From Firmicutes bacterium CAG:534 (GTDB lineage Bacteria > Bacillota > Clostridia > Lachnospirales > Lachnospiraceae), in assembly GCA_000436115.1 (NCBI GenBank), contig FR894567.1:43433-70856 (forward strand): DNA of 27,424 nt, read 5' to 3'. Shown one piece after another: positions 1-8,380 of the stretch. Numbering within the stretch: the first letter of the stretch is position 1; every line of letters starts with the position of its first letter. The translations under genes and the position numbers were made by a program. The notes below the pieces were generated by a model. It was not told where the DNA came from and made no database searches. It was given only the letters and a program-made list of their open reading frames with translations.

Positions 1-438
1 TTTGCGGCAGCAGTGAAGATCGATACCTTTGCCTATCTACCGGTGCAGGATTTCGGCAATGCCTATGCAACCTTTGTGGCGCAGAATTACGGGGCGGTGA
101 TCTGTATTTTTGCGGAGCCCCTTATGAAAATCTTTATAAGTGCCAGGGAGGCGGAGGTGATCGCATGTGGTGTAGGCTATTTACGGATAGAAGGAGCCTT
201 TTACTGTGGTATCGGCTGTCTGTTTTTATTGTATGGATATTACCGTGGGGTGAAGCGGCCGGAAATGTCGGTGGTTCTTACGGTGATCTCTCTGGGGATG
301 CGGGTGCTTTTGGCTTATCTGCTTTCTGCAAGGATCGGGGAAGTGGGGATCTGGGCAGCCATTCCGATCGGATGGGGGCTGGCAGATCTGACAGGAATTT
401 TTTGCATGCGGTATGGGAAAAAGGCGGAAAATACCTGA
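1..438 (+). CDS. MATE family efflux protein, C-terminal part (window-edge partial)
   Basis: This is the last third of a multidrug/toxin-extrusion (MATE) membrane exporter; the frame is open from base 1, so the gene begins outside the window. The visible text runs VKIDTFAYLPVQDFGNA, then AQNYGA, then FAEPLMKIF, YLRIEGAFYCGIG and the last two hydrophobic helices, which is the usual order at the end of this family. Between AQNYGA and VICIFAEP the family normally has a charged loop plus most of one helix, about 25-30 residues, and these are absent without loss of frame. From family knowledge I infer an internal in-frame deletion and probable loss of function. There is no clear terminator before the next gene. 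Family assignment is confident; functional state is doubtful. Confidence 0.8.
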   Translation, partial: FAAAVKIDTFAYLPVQDFGNAYATFVAQNYGAVICIFAEPLMKIFISAREAEVIACGVGYLRIEGAFYCGIGCLFLLYGYYRGVKRPEMSVVLTVISLGMRVLLAYLLSARIGEVGIWAAIPIGWGLADLTGIFCMRYGKKAENT

Positions 439-534
439 TTGCAACCGGCAGTTGACAGATTTCCAAGGTGGCTTGGTGGCGTGCAACCACCCGGGCTGGT
501 AGGATAAAGCCATCTTAGGAGAGGAGAAAAGGAA

Positions 535-1545
535 ATGATCTTAGCAGAAAAAATCATGAAACTCAGAAAACAGCAGGGATGGTCCCAGGAGGAGTTGGCA
601 ATGAAGCTTGGGGTGTCCAGACAGTCTGTTTCCAAATGGGAAAGCGGCGCATCTATACCGGAGCTTGATAAAATTTTGCAGCTTGGAGAATTGTTTGGGG
701 TCAGCACAGATTTTTTGTTAAAGGATGACAGGGAGGATTTTCCTATTATAAATGGGGACGAAGGTGAGCAGAGGCAGGATGGAGCAGGAATGTGGGAAAG
801 GGAACAGAAGCTGCGCCAGGTGACCTTGGAGGAGGCTGATACCTATATGAAGCTGATCCGGAAGGCAGCTTATCGGATTGCAGCCGGCGTCAGCGCCTGT
901 ATTCTGGCTCCCATTCCACTGATCGTGCTTGGTGGCATGGCGGAGTACGGGAAAACTGCAATGTCTGAGGATGCAGCAGGTGGAATTGGCATGATCATCC
1001 TTCTTTTGATCGTGGCAACAGCGGCAGCAGAGTTTATCAGTGATGGAATGAAAATAGAAAAGTTTTCTTTTCTGGAGAAGGAGCCTTTGAGCCTGCAGTA
1101 TGGAATTGCAGGGATCGCAGAGCAAAAGAAGGAACAGTTTGCGCCTGTCAAAAGAAACTGCATAGTGATAGGAGTGATGCTCTGCATTTTAGGATTATTG
1201 CCCCTCTTTGGAACGGAAGTGGCAGGAGCCTCTGAGTTTGTCCAGGTTCTTTGCGTGGGAGTTCTTCTTGCAATGATCTCCATGGGAACCTTTTTGTTTG
1301 TAGCCTCCGGAATGATCGGGGAAAGCTACGACAAGCTGCTCGAGGAAGGGGATTACACAAGGGAAAAGAAACAGGCGAAAAAAAGGACAGAACCTATTAA
1401 AGATATTTACTGGTGCCTTGTTGTGGCAGCTTACCTGGTAGTGAGCTTTCTGACAAGACGCTGGGATCTGTCCTGGATCATTTTTGCGGCAGCAGGCCTG
1501 GTGTACGCAGCTTTGTGCGGCGTAATGTCCCTGTTTGAAAAGTAA
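535..1545 (+). CDS. XRE-family HTH regulator with a multi-spanning membrane C-terminus
   Basis: Residues 1-65 form a Cro/CI-type helix-turn-helix: LRKQQGWSQEELAMKLGVSR followed by QSVSKWESGASIPELDKI and LFGVSTDFLL. This is the standard N-terminus of many clostridial regulators. After an acidic linker (about 66-110) come roughly six hydrophobic segments (near 112-134, 150-170, 206-225, 236-262, 290-310 and 315-334), so the DNA-binding head is tethered to the membrane. A GGAGAGGAGAAAAGG stretch sits just before the ATG. The frame is intact, unlike most neighbours. The target is unknown; such proteins often control an adjacent transporter, but both adjacent transporter genes here are damaged. 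Function beyond DNA binding is not inferable. Confidence 0.85.
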   Translation: MILAEKIMKLRKQQGWSQEELAMKLGVSRQSVSKWESGASIPELDKILQLGELFGVSTDFLLKDDREDFPIINGDEGEQRQDGAGMWEREQKLRQVTLEEADTYMKLIRKAAYRIAAGVSACILAPIPLIVLGGMAEYGKTAMSEDAAGGIGMIILLLIVATAAAEFISDGMKIEKFSFLEKEPLSLQYGIAGIAEQKKEQFAPVKRNCIVIGVMLCILGLLPLFGTEVAGASEFVQVLCVGVLLAMISMGTFLFVASGMIGESYDKLLEEGDYTREKKQAKKRTEPIKDIYWCLVVAAYLVVSFLTRRWDLSWIIFAAAGLVYAALCGVMSLFEK

Positions 1546-1555
1546 TAAGTACCGG

Positions 1556-1798
1556 CTAGCGGTTTAAAAAGAGAAGGCCGACCAGACAAAATACAACGCC
1601 CACAACTTTGTGGATGCTGATGGATTCATGATATAACAGGGCACCCACAAAGAGCAGGGCAATGGAGAGAAATGCGCTCTGAACGATAGAAGCCGTGCTC
1701 ACCTGCCAGCCGTTCTTGTAGGCATAAATAAAGCCAACCTCCAGTCCGACTACGGAAATTCCAAGAAAGATTTTCAAGATTCCCCTTTTTGAAAGCAA
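1556..1798 (-). pseudogene. DMT/EamA-type transporter, 5'-truncated remnant
   Basis: About 80 residues remain: an N-terminal ILKIFLGISVVGLEVGFIYA, a QVSTASIVQSAFLSIALLFVGALLYHE segment (split here as QVSTASIVQSAF and LSIALLFVGALLYHE) and a final VVGVVFCLVGLLFLNR. This matches the C-terminal three helices of small drug/metabolite (EamA-like) membrane transporters. The only available start is a TTG at 1798, with no ribosome site, and the upstream helices are missing. The 5' end overlaps by 10 bp the equally truncated sugar permease on the other strand, so both genes were cut at one breakpoint. It converges with the XRE regulator, whose stop is about 10 bp away. I read it as a dead remnant. Confidence 0.65.
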
Positions 1799-2415
1799 TC
1801 TTAAACAGCTTTTTGATTACCTGTAGTTATACCGTGGTTACCATTTTATCGGCATCCATGGCGGCATTTGCATTTACTAAAATACAGTTTCCTTATGCCA
1901 ATGCCATATTCAAGTTATATCTGGCATCCATGATGATTCCTACACAGGTAACCATGATTCCTTTGTTTGTTGTCATGAATAATCTTGGACTGATTAATAC
2001 CTATCCCAGTGTAATTCTTCCATCCTTGTTCCGGGCATTTGCGGTCTTTATGCTGGTACAGCAGATGCGAGGAATTCCTAATGATTATATGGATGCAGCT
2101 GAACTGGATGGAGCCGGTCTGTTCCGGATCTACCGAACAGTTATCTTACCACTGACCAAATCGGCAATTGCAACATTGACCATCACAACCTTCATGGAAA
2201 GCTGGAACGATTATTTATGGCCTCTTTTAATGCTGACGGATAAAAATAAAATGACGCTGACATTGGCATTAAACAACTTGAATGGGCAGTATGGAACAGA
2301 GTATAATATTCTAATGGCAGGCAGCCTGCTTTCTATGATACCGATTATTATAATTTATACTCTTGCACAAAAATACTTTAAGGAAGGATTAATGGCCGGC
2401 GGAGTGAAAGGCTAG
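1789..2415 (+). pseudogene. Carbohydrate ABC transporter permease (MalG/MsmG type), 5'-truncated
   Basis: The 208 residues correspond to the C-terminal three quarters of an inner-membrane sugar ABC permease; family members are about 275 residues. The sequence opens at LNSFLITCSYTVVTILSASM, which is normally preceded by one more helix and a loop. The ATPase-contact EAA loop is present as DAAELDGAGLFRIYRTVILP, and the protein ends in KEGLMAGGVKG as usual for the family. The first in-frame start is a TTG at 1789 without a Shine-Dalgarno, exactly at the junction with the DMT remnant. The stop is 14 nt before the GH31 gene, so this was the last transporter gene of an alpha-glucoside uptake operon whose binding protein and first permease are gone. 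Confidence 0.75.
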
Positions 2416-2429
2416 TCAGGACAGGAACA

Positions 2430-4341
2430 ATGGTAAGGAAATATATCTTTGGAGAACCGATTGAGACGGATGCTGTGGTAAAGGGGATTGCACCCTCGAC
2501 ATGGAGCGATGGCGTTTTTCAGAAAAAGGAAGATGGTTTTCATTATTCTTTGAAAGAGGATGAAATCGTGTATGGACTGGGAGAAAATGTGCGTGGCACC
2601 AATAAGAGGGGCTGGCGTTATATCAGCAACTGCACCGATAATCCGAATCACTGCGAGAATACTAATTCACTGTATGGAGCACACAACTTTATTATGGTGG
2701 GTGACGGAGTGCGTGAAACTTATGGCTTCTTTGTGGACACGCCGGGTAAGGTGACCTTCGATATTGGTTACACCGACATTGATGACCTTAGCATTTCCAT
2801 GGAAGAGGAGAACTGTAAAATTTATCTGATTGAAGCTCCGTCCTACAGGGATGTGGTGCAGGAGTTCCGTGAGCTGATCGGAAGAAGTTATATTGCACCC
2901 CGATGGGCATTTGGCTATGGACAAAGCCGGTGGAGCTATGATACGGCAGATGAAGTATGCGAGGTGGCAGCCGAATATAAAAAACATAATATTCCCATAG
3001 ACAGTATTTATCTGGATATTGATTATATGGAGCGATATAAGGACTTCACGATCAACCGGGACAGCTTCGCCGATTTCGAAGAGCTTGTCGAGGAGATGAA
3101 GAAGGAGAAGATACACCTTGTTCCTATTATTGATGGTGGCGTGAAAAAAGAAGATGGTTATGATGTCTACGAAGAAGGTAAGGCGAACGGATACTTTTGC
3201 AAGGACGGAAACGGAGAAGATTTCATTATCGGGGTATGGCCCGGTAAATGCTGTTTCCCGGATATGCTCGATGATAAAGCAAGACAATGGTTTGGCGACA
3301 AGTACCGGTTTCTGATTGACAAGGGAATTGACGGCTTCTGGAATGATATGAATGAACCGGCAATCTTTTATTCCGAAAAGCGTCTGAAAAAGGTCTTTGA
3401 GAAAATGGAAGACTATAAGAAGATGAATCTTGACGTGAATACCTTTTTTGAAATGACCGGAATGATTGGAAGTATCTGTAACAATCCGGAGGATTATGCT
3501 TCGTTTTATCATAATTATAAAGGAAAGCGTTACCGTCACGATCAGGTACATAACCTGTTTGGCTATTATATGACGAGAGCTGCTTCCGAGGCGTTTGAGC
3601 GTTATGTGCCGGAAAAGAGAATTCTGTTATTCTCCAGGGCATGTTGTTTTCCAGAGCATCCTATATCGGTATGCATCGGTTCGGAGGAATCTGGCAGGGA
3701 GACAATGCTTCCAGGTGGTCTCATTTGAAAATGAATGTGAAAATGATGCCCTCTTTAAATATGTGCGGTTTCCTGTATACCGGAGCAGATGTCGGTGGAT
3801 TCGGGGCAGATGCAACTGAAGATCTGGTATTACGGTGGCTGGAGTTTGCAGTGTTTACGCCATTGCTCAGGAATCATTCGGCAAGAGGAACCAGGAGACA
3901 GGAGGTATACTGTTTCTCCCATGTGGAGAAATTTGCGGATGTGATCGGCGTGCGGTATCAGATTCTTCCTTATATTTATAGCGAATATACGAAAATGTTA
4001 TGGTGGCACCGATCTGCGAGCAGAATGTATCAGGAAGAGTCGTATATTTCCCGGAAAGAATGAAGCAGCTTGTTTTTAAAAATGGTGTTGTGGAAGAAGG
4101 AAAAGTATACGAAAAAGGCTTTTCTTATGTGGAAATGCCAATGGGAACCGTGCATGTTTTCTTAAGGGAAGAATACCTGTTCCCGGTGGCAAAAGGCGGA
4201 AAGTGTGTCGAAGATGTTGATTTTGAAGACTTGACGACCTATTCTTTTGGAGAAGAGATAAAACCGTACGAGTATTATCTGGATGATGGTGAGACGAAAG
4301 ACTTTACAATCGAATCCCATATCCGTATGTTAAGCTGCTAA
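2430..4341 (+). pseudogene. GH31 alpha-glucosidase, broken by one frameshift and one deletion
   Basis: Three consecutive reading frames together spell a glycoside hydrolase family 31 enzyme, which releases glucose from alpha-glucosides. Frame one (2430 to about 3641) carries the N-terminal beta domain, APRWAFGYGQSRWSY and the nucleophile motif GFWNDMNEP (Asp 306). At 3625-3658 a 17-bp tandem duplication shifts the frame. Frame two (about 3642-3997) carries SYIGMHRFGGIWQGDN, whose Asp is the usual acid/base, plus GADVGGFGAD and FTPLLRNHSA. Near 3995-4003 about 35-40 expected codons are missing and the frame shifts again. Frame three (4000-4341) begins MVAPICEQNVSGR and runs to the C-terminal beta domain. 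It follows the sugar permease remnant. An active enzyme is very unlikely. Confidence 0.85.
3625..3658 (+). repeat. 17-bp imperfect tandem duplication that breaks GH31
   Basis: TGTTATTCTCCAGGGCA (3625-3641) is followed directly by TGTTGTTTTCCAGAGCA (3642-3658). The copies differ at three positions, all transitions. Each encodes the conserved LFSRA text in its own frame, and removing either copy restores the continuous family sequence ILLFSRASYIGMHR. Seventeen is not a multiple of three, so the duplication itself explains the first frameshift. Confidence 0.85.
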
Positions 4342-4390
4342 AACCCCGGAGGCTGGCAGCAGATTTTGTCAGCGGAAGAGAGTTAAAGCA

Positions 4391-4537
4391 ATGAGTGAAA
4401 ACACTGAATTTATTTCAGGTGAGCTCTCCCTTACACATCTTGGAGAGTTTCAGGGCGTTGAGCTTTTGGTGGAAAAGAACTTCATCAGTGTCAATTATCT
4501 GGTGCTTCGTGGGAAGACAGACCATAAGAGCCGATAG
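4391..4537 (+). CDS. Short ORF of unknown function (48 codons), possibly a gene remnant
   Basis: An ATG-started frame encodes MSENTEFISGELSLTHLGEF, then QGVELLVEKNFISVNYLVLR, GKTDHKSR and a TAG stop. No good Shine-Dalgarno precedes it (AGAGAG lies about 12 bases upstream). The residue pattern looks protein-like rather than random, but I do not recognise a family. It lies between the GH31 remnant and a weak terminator, so it may be the leftover of a downstream operon gene. Treat as tentative. Confidence 0.25.
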   Translation: MSENTEFISGELSLTHLGEFQGVELLVEKNFISVNYLVLRGKTDHKSR

Positions 4538-4544
4538 AGTTTGA

Positions 4545-4576
4545 GGGATATTACTTGAGGGTGGTATCCCTTTTTT
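4545..4576 (+). terminator. Weak rho-independent terminator
   Basis: GGGATA (4545-4550) and TATCCC (4565-4570) can pair around a 14-nt loop and are followed by six T. This would end the degraded sugar operon. The stem is only six pairs, so efficiency is uncertain. Confidence 0.45.
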
Positions 4577-4685
4577 GAGTATTACATTACTAAAATATGT
4601 GCAATGCACAGAAATAAGGAGTCTTCTGAATAATTATTTTATGTTTACTTTGGCAATTAAGTAAAATAAATGTGGGTGAGAGTTT

Positions 4686-4714
4686 TTGGGATTTTATGTA
4701 CCTAAGTATATATA
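4686..4714 (+). promoter_or_regulatory. Putative sigma-A promoter of the InlB-repeat protein gene
   Basis: TTGGGA (4686-4691), a 17-bp spacer, then TATATA (4709-4714) lie 53 bp before the start codon in an AT-rich stretch. The surrounding 4577-4766 interval holds no other gene that I can see. Confidence 0.5.
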
Positions 4715-4766
4715 GAACATATAGAATCCTAGAAAATGCATTACAGCAAGGGGAGGATAGCGCAGA

Positions 4767-7235
4767 ATGAGAAAAAAGAAGCGTGGAAAGTTACGATTTA
4801 CAATTTATTGCATATTGCTGAGTATAAGTATGCTCTTAACATTATTATCGGTGCCGGCATTGGCGGCAGAGCCGGTTGAAACAGGAGCGGGATACGAGCA
4901 GGAACAAGAACAGCAGCAGACACATGAATATACCGAGACCTGTGATACGCTGACAAAAAACTGCGTTCATGAGCACACATCAGAATGCTATCCGCAGACC
5001 ACCGGAACCGGTACGGTGTCCGGAAATGATGCAATGGAATCCGAAGAAGCCCAGCCGACAGCATGTACTCATGTATGTAGCGAAGAAAGTTCCGGCATAA
5101 ATGTTGAAAATACGTTGAGAGCAAATGGACTGCCAATTGTTATGGCTCCCAATAACCTTGGAGATGAGGAATTGAAGCAGGATACTATTGGGAATTATAG
5201 AGTGCAATCTCCCAGCGGCGATTCTTTTTATATGCTTCCGTCTGGAAATTACCGTCTGGGAGAGGATATAACGCTGGATAAAGATCTTAAAATTGGGGAA
5301 GTATTGAGTCCTTACACTGTTTCATTGGATTTGAATGGTCATAAGCTGGAGATGGGCGACAATGTAATAACACTGCGAGCTTCAAGTGAACTGAATATAA
5401 AAAATGCAGGTCAGCAGGAAGGGGAAATCATTAATGGATCGAAGAGAGGGATTCGAATTAATGAGGATGCAAAACTCAGGATTTATGGAGGAACGATAGA
5501 TTCCATCATCACGTATTCTGGTAATGCTGAATTCTATCTGTATGGAGGAACAATTAAACGTAATATTCAATTTTCTGAGAATATGCTGAGTATTCCAAAT
5601 GCAGTATTATATGCAAATGGAGGAATTGTGGAAGGAAAACTGCTAATAAAAACATATCAAAATGATAAGCTGACGATACGTACTGAGAAATCTGCTGCTT
5701 CAATGACAACTTTCAGGGGATTCGTGATGAACTGTAAGATAGAAGGCGGTATATTTAGCGGCGCCGTGGAAGGGAGTTGTCAAATCGAGAACAGCGCAAA
5801 AGTTAAGGTTGAATTTAATACAAAAGGAGGCGGATCAATTCCTCAACAGGAAGTTCTTCGTGGACAGAAAGCGCAGGATCCCGGAGCTCCTGTGCAGGAC
5901 GGTTATGAATTTGAAGGCTGGTATGTGTCTGGAAATCCAAATCCTAAGTGGGATTTCAGTGATAGTGTGACAGATAATCTGAAGCTTGAGGCTCATTGGA
6001 ATAAAGTTTATCAGGTGACATTGCAAACATATGGAGGAACAATTGCACCTGGGAAGGAGATTAATAGATATACCGGGGGGACATCATTAACTTTGCCGGG
6101 AGCTGGTGACATCACCCGCGGAGGCTATACTTTTGCAGGCTGGTATGAGGACAGCGGCTTCTCCGGCTCTCCTGTTACGGAAATCAGCAGTACTGATACA
6201 GGAGATAAGACCCTCTATGCGAAGTGGTCAGCCAATACTTATATCGTGAAGCTGGAAACAAATGGAGGCAAGATTGCAGACGGCAAAGATGTAACCGACT
6301 ATACCTGTGGCACGGGTGCGGCTTTGCCGGGAGGAGGTGGCATCACCCGCGAAGGCTATACTTTTGAAGGCTGGTATGAGGACAGCGGCTTCTCCGGCTC
6401 TCCTGTTACGGAAATCAGCAGTACCGATACAGGAGATAAGACTTTTTATGCGAAATGGAAGCAAAATACAGTGCCGGTAACCCCAACTCAAACAGAACAT
6501 AATGACGCAAACCATGATAATACAAACCATGACAATTCAGGTGATACGAAGGAAAGCAGTGGCACAGCTCCGGTGAGCTATCCTGCTCTGACCTTTGATA
6601 CCTGTGGTGGAAGCAGTATCAAAGCAGTTCGCGCATGGAAAGGACATATAATTAATCTTTCCGGCTACCGGCCAACCCGTGAAGGTTATGAATTCAGAGG
6701 CTGGTATGCGGATCGGAATCTGACACAGCCCATTACGGAAATCCGGCTTGATGGAAACAGGACGGTTTATGCAGGCTGGATCAAGCAGACAGAGCTGACC
6801 GGTGAAAATTCCAAAACGAAGGAAGCTCCGGCACAGCTTATAGCAGGCGATAACGCAAAGACCGTAAGGAAAGACAACGGACAATCTCTTATCGGAGCTT
6901 ACGAACCGGGTTCATCGGACACACCAGAGCATATGGAGGATCAGGGTACAGAAGACCAAACTGTGGAAGATCAAGTCATGGAGGATCAAACCACAGGCGA
7001 TCAAAGAACGGAGGATGCCGGGGATAATCAGAAATCAACAGCGGAGAATAATCCCGCAGACAATAACCCCACGGACAATGACTTAAAGCCGGATGACGGT
7101 GCGAATCTGCCGTCAGAGAACAGCTCCCACAGTGGCGGCTGGATTCCGGTTATCTGCATTTGTGCAGGAGCCTTGGTGATCGGACCTTTACTGTATCTGG
7201 GATTTCGGAAGTGGAAGAAAACAGATAGGAAATAA
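4767..7235 (+). CDS. InlB B-repeat surface protein with signal peptide, Cys/His cluster and C-terminal membrane anchor
   Basis: This is an 822-residue exported protein, preceded by AAGGGGAGGAT before the ATG. Residues 1-33 are a signal peptide (lysine-rich start, hydrophobic core, ALA|A cleavage). Residues 55-110 hold a Cys/His cluster (CDTLTKNCVHEHTSECYPQ and later CTHVCSEESSG) of the type seen in Firmicutes wall proteins. Residues about 145-335 are rich in YGGTI/NGG turns, suggesting a pectate-lyase-like beta-helix. Four InlB-type (Listeria-Bacteroides) repeats follow near 346-413, 415-488, 492-566 and 607-672, each with GYxFxGWY and a terminal Y/HAxW. A linker full of DQ and NP/DN repeats leads to a membrane helix at 792-813 and a basic tail. 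No canonical LPXTG is present (only LPSEN well before the helix), so direct membrane anchoring is likelier than sortase attachment. Ligand unknown. Confidence 0.85.
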   Translation: MRKKKRGKLRFTIYCILLSISMLLTLLSVPALAAEPVETGAGYEQEQEQQQTHEYTETCDTLTKNCVHEHTSECYPQTTGTGTVSGNDAMESEEAQPTACTHVCSEESSGINVENTLRANGLPIVMAPNNLGDEELKQDTIGNYRVQSPSGDSFYMLPSGNYRLGEDITLDKDLKIGEVLSPYTVSLDLNGHKLEMGDNVITLRASSELNIKNAGQQEGEIINGSKRGIRINEDAKLRIYGGTIDSIITYSGNAEFYLYGGTIKRNIQFSENMLSIPNAVLYANGGIVEGKLLIKTYQNDKLTIRTEKSAASMTTFRGFVMNCKIEGGIFSGAVEGSCQIENSAKVKVEFNTKGGGSIPQQEVLRGQKAQDPGAPVQDGYEFEGWYVSGNPNPKWDFSDSVTDNLKLEAHWNKVYQVTLQTYGGTIAPGKEINRYTGGTSLTLPGAGDITRGGYTFAGWYEDSGFSGSPVTEISSTDTGDKTLYAKWSANTYIVKLETNGGKIADGKDVTDYTCGTGAALPGGGGITREGYTFEGWYEDSGFSGSPVTEISSTDTGDKTFYAKWKQNTVPVTPTQTEHNDANHDNTNHDNSGDTKESSGTAPVSYPALTFDTCGGSSIKAVRAWKGHIINLSGYRPTREGYEFRGWYADRNLTQPITEIRLDGNRTVYAGWIKQTELTGENSKTKEAPAQLIAGDNAKTVRKDNGQSLIGAYEPGSSDTPEHMEDQGTEDQTVEDQVMEDQTTGDQRTEDAGDNQKSTAENNPADNNPTDNDLKPDDGANLPSENSSHSGGWIPVICICAGALVIGPLLYLGFRKWKKTDRK
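6111..6442 (+). repeat. 101-bp near-identical direct repeat pair inside the InlB-repeat gene
   Basis: Bases 6111-6211 and 6342-6442 match except at three positions, with an exact 231-bp (77-codon) period. They encode the second half of repeats two and three, including ITRxGYTF, GWYEDSGFSGSP and VTEISSTDTGDKT. The flanking halves of the two repeats are far more diverged, which indicates recent duplication or gene conversion of this half only. Confidence 0.9.
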
Positions 7236-7288
7236 TGCGGGATTGAAAACCTTAAAAATAAGGCTTTGAAAAGGAGATGACACATCCT

Positions 7289-7573
7289 ATGTACAATAAT
7301 CAAAAGCGGGTGGAACTGGTAAAACCGCGTATTTATGAAAGAAACTGTCAGCAGCAGAGGCATGGAATTTACGGACTGTCTGCGGCGTGCATGGCTTTAT
7401 TTGCCTTTCTTGCAGGAACGCTTCATGTGGTGGCAGGACATACACAGATGGCGGTTCATGGCATGTACGGTTCTGGCCTGCTATATCAGATTACGGACAG
7501 GGAACGTGGGTTAAGGGATCGGAAAAGAAAGAATGCATTATCGGAAAAGGAGGACAAAAGAGATGAAAGGTAA
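7289..7573 (+). CDS. Small single-span membrane protein, function unknown
   Basis: The protein is about 94 residues with the order basic N-terminus (YNNQKRVELVKPRIYERN), one hydrophobic helix (GIYGLSAACMALFAFLAGTL, near residues 27-50) and a highly charged tail (RERGLRDRKRKNALSEKEDK). An ATG at 7277 directly abuts AAGGAG and could not be used efficiently; the in-frame ATG at 7289 lies 12 bases after the same site and is preferred. The gene sits 53 bp after the InlB-repeat gene, and its end overlaps the start of the following secreted-protein remnant by 11 bp, so all three were probably one operon. I do not recognise a family. Confidence 0.55.
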   Translation: MYNNQKRVELVKPRIYERNCQQQRHGIYGLSAACMALFAFLAGTLHVVAGHTQMAVHGMYGSGLLYQITDRERGLRDRKRKNALSEKEDKRDER

Positions 7574-8198
7574 AATAACAAGAACAGGAAAAAGAATCAT
7601 TACCATGATGCTGTCAGTGATCATGTTGGCAGGTATAATCGCCGGGATAAAGCTGGATGTAAAGGCGGATGGTCGCGTACTCCTTTGATTTCTCGGATCC
7701 TAATGGCTTTAAGTTTGCAGCACAAGAAACTTATTGTTCTAATGATACACTTGTTTTTACCGGTTTTCCCAAGCCACTAGATGGCGATATATATATGTAT
7801 ATGGTTCGGTGGGACTAACAACGGTAGAACCGCAGCCTGGCATAGACGGCTTGGAAGAGTATAAATGTATGTTCTGCGGTATGGTTAAGGAATCCCAGCC
7901 CATTCCTGCAAGTATGGCTGCTGTGAAAAAGCTGTATGGCTTCATCAAGGATGCACCGGAAAACGGAAATGTTACAATTGACTTTGGCAAGCTCCATACT
8001 ATCAGCGATTATCTTTTAAATAAAATGTCTGAAAGAAGCGATGTAACAGTGACCGTTAGCTTTGAATATCAAAGTGCAAAGTATGAGATTACGTTCCCGC
8101 CAGGAACAGATTACGTCCCTGTTTTGGAGGATGAAGATACGATGTATGGATATTTTGGTGTAGCAGCAAGGCTTGGACTTACGGTAGAAGCTAAATAA
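7563..8198 (+). pseudogene. Secreted protein of the InlB-associated type, two frameshifts
   Basis: An ATG at 7563 follows AAAAGGAGGACAAAAG and encodes an intact signal peptide (RIITMMLSVIMLAGIIAG, cleavage near VKA|D), then stops at 7688. One extra base near 7670-7673 explains this: in the next frame the protein continues as VAYSFDFSDPNGFKF, ETYCSNDTLVFTGFPKPLDGD. That frame stops at 7818 just after an alternating AT run (7787-7796), and the third frame continues VGLTTVEPQPGIDGLEEYKC and MFCGMVKESQPIPAS to EAK at 8198. The end, with a YKCxxCG pair, ISDYLLNKMSERSDVTVTVS and ITFPPGTDY, resembles to me a C-terminal domain found in secreted repeat proteins of clostridia; that resemblance is from memory. 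Sequencing error at the AT run remains possible. Confidence 0.6.
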
Positions 8199-8229
8199 TC
8201 ATATCTTAGGAAGATTATTCCGGGAGTAA

Positions 8230-8355
8230 GATGAAGTCAAGGCAAGAGCAGCTGCCATATGCAGACCGGTAGAAGAGGATGGGGTTTATTACTATTGTCT
8301 GGAAAAAATCTCATCACAGGTATCTGAACAGGTTATAATTCTTAAAGGCTCGTAG
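8230..8355 (+). other. Possible coding remnant (41 open codons, no start)
   Basis: An open stretch without a start codon reads EVKARAAAICRPVEEDGVYY, YCLEKISSQVSEQVIILKGS and then a stop. Its composition is protein-like, but I cannot name a family. It ends 3 bp before the first TTCACAAA box. It may be the tail of a gene lost between the secreted-protein remnant and the heat-shock promoter. Confidence 0.2.
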
Positions 8356-8357
8356 AG

Positions 8358-8376
8358 TTCACAAAAAGTTCACAAA
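8358..8376 (+). promoter_or_regulatory. TTCACAAA direct-repeat box, copy 1
   Basis: TTCACAAA (8358-8365), AAG, TTCACAAA (8369-8376): two exact octamers with an 11-bp period, 4 bp before a CIRCE operator. The same arrangement precedes the other two CIRCE copies. The binding protein is unknown. Confidence 0.6.
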
Positions 8377-8380
8377 AGAA

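Noticed and set aside
439..534. Structured RNA between the MATE fragment and the XRE regulator (GGTGG at 475-479, CCACC at 487-491; CCAAG/CTTGG at 463-476)
   Set aside because: The stems are five pairs, mutually exclusive and not followed by a T run; chance pairing is likely.
2667..3551. 294-codon minus-strand frame inside GH31
   Set aside because: The plus strand shows unmistakable GH31 motifs over the same bases, and the minus-strand frame has no ribosome site.
7100..7235. Sortase LPXTG anchor in the InlB-repeat protein
   Set aside because: The only similar text is LPSEN, lacking the T-G and lying before a Ser/Gly stretch; a plain C-terminal membrane helix is the supportable reading.
8358..8376. 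CtsR operator
   Set aside because: The layout is reminiscent, but the heptad GGTCAAA is absent and the period is 11 rather than 10 bp, so I leave the binding protein unnamed.
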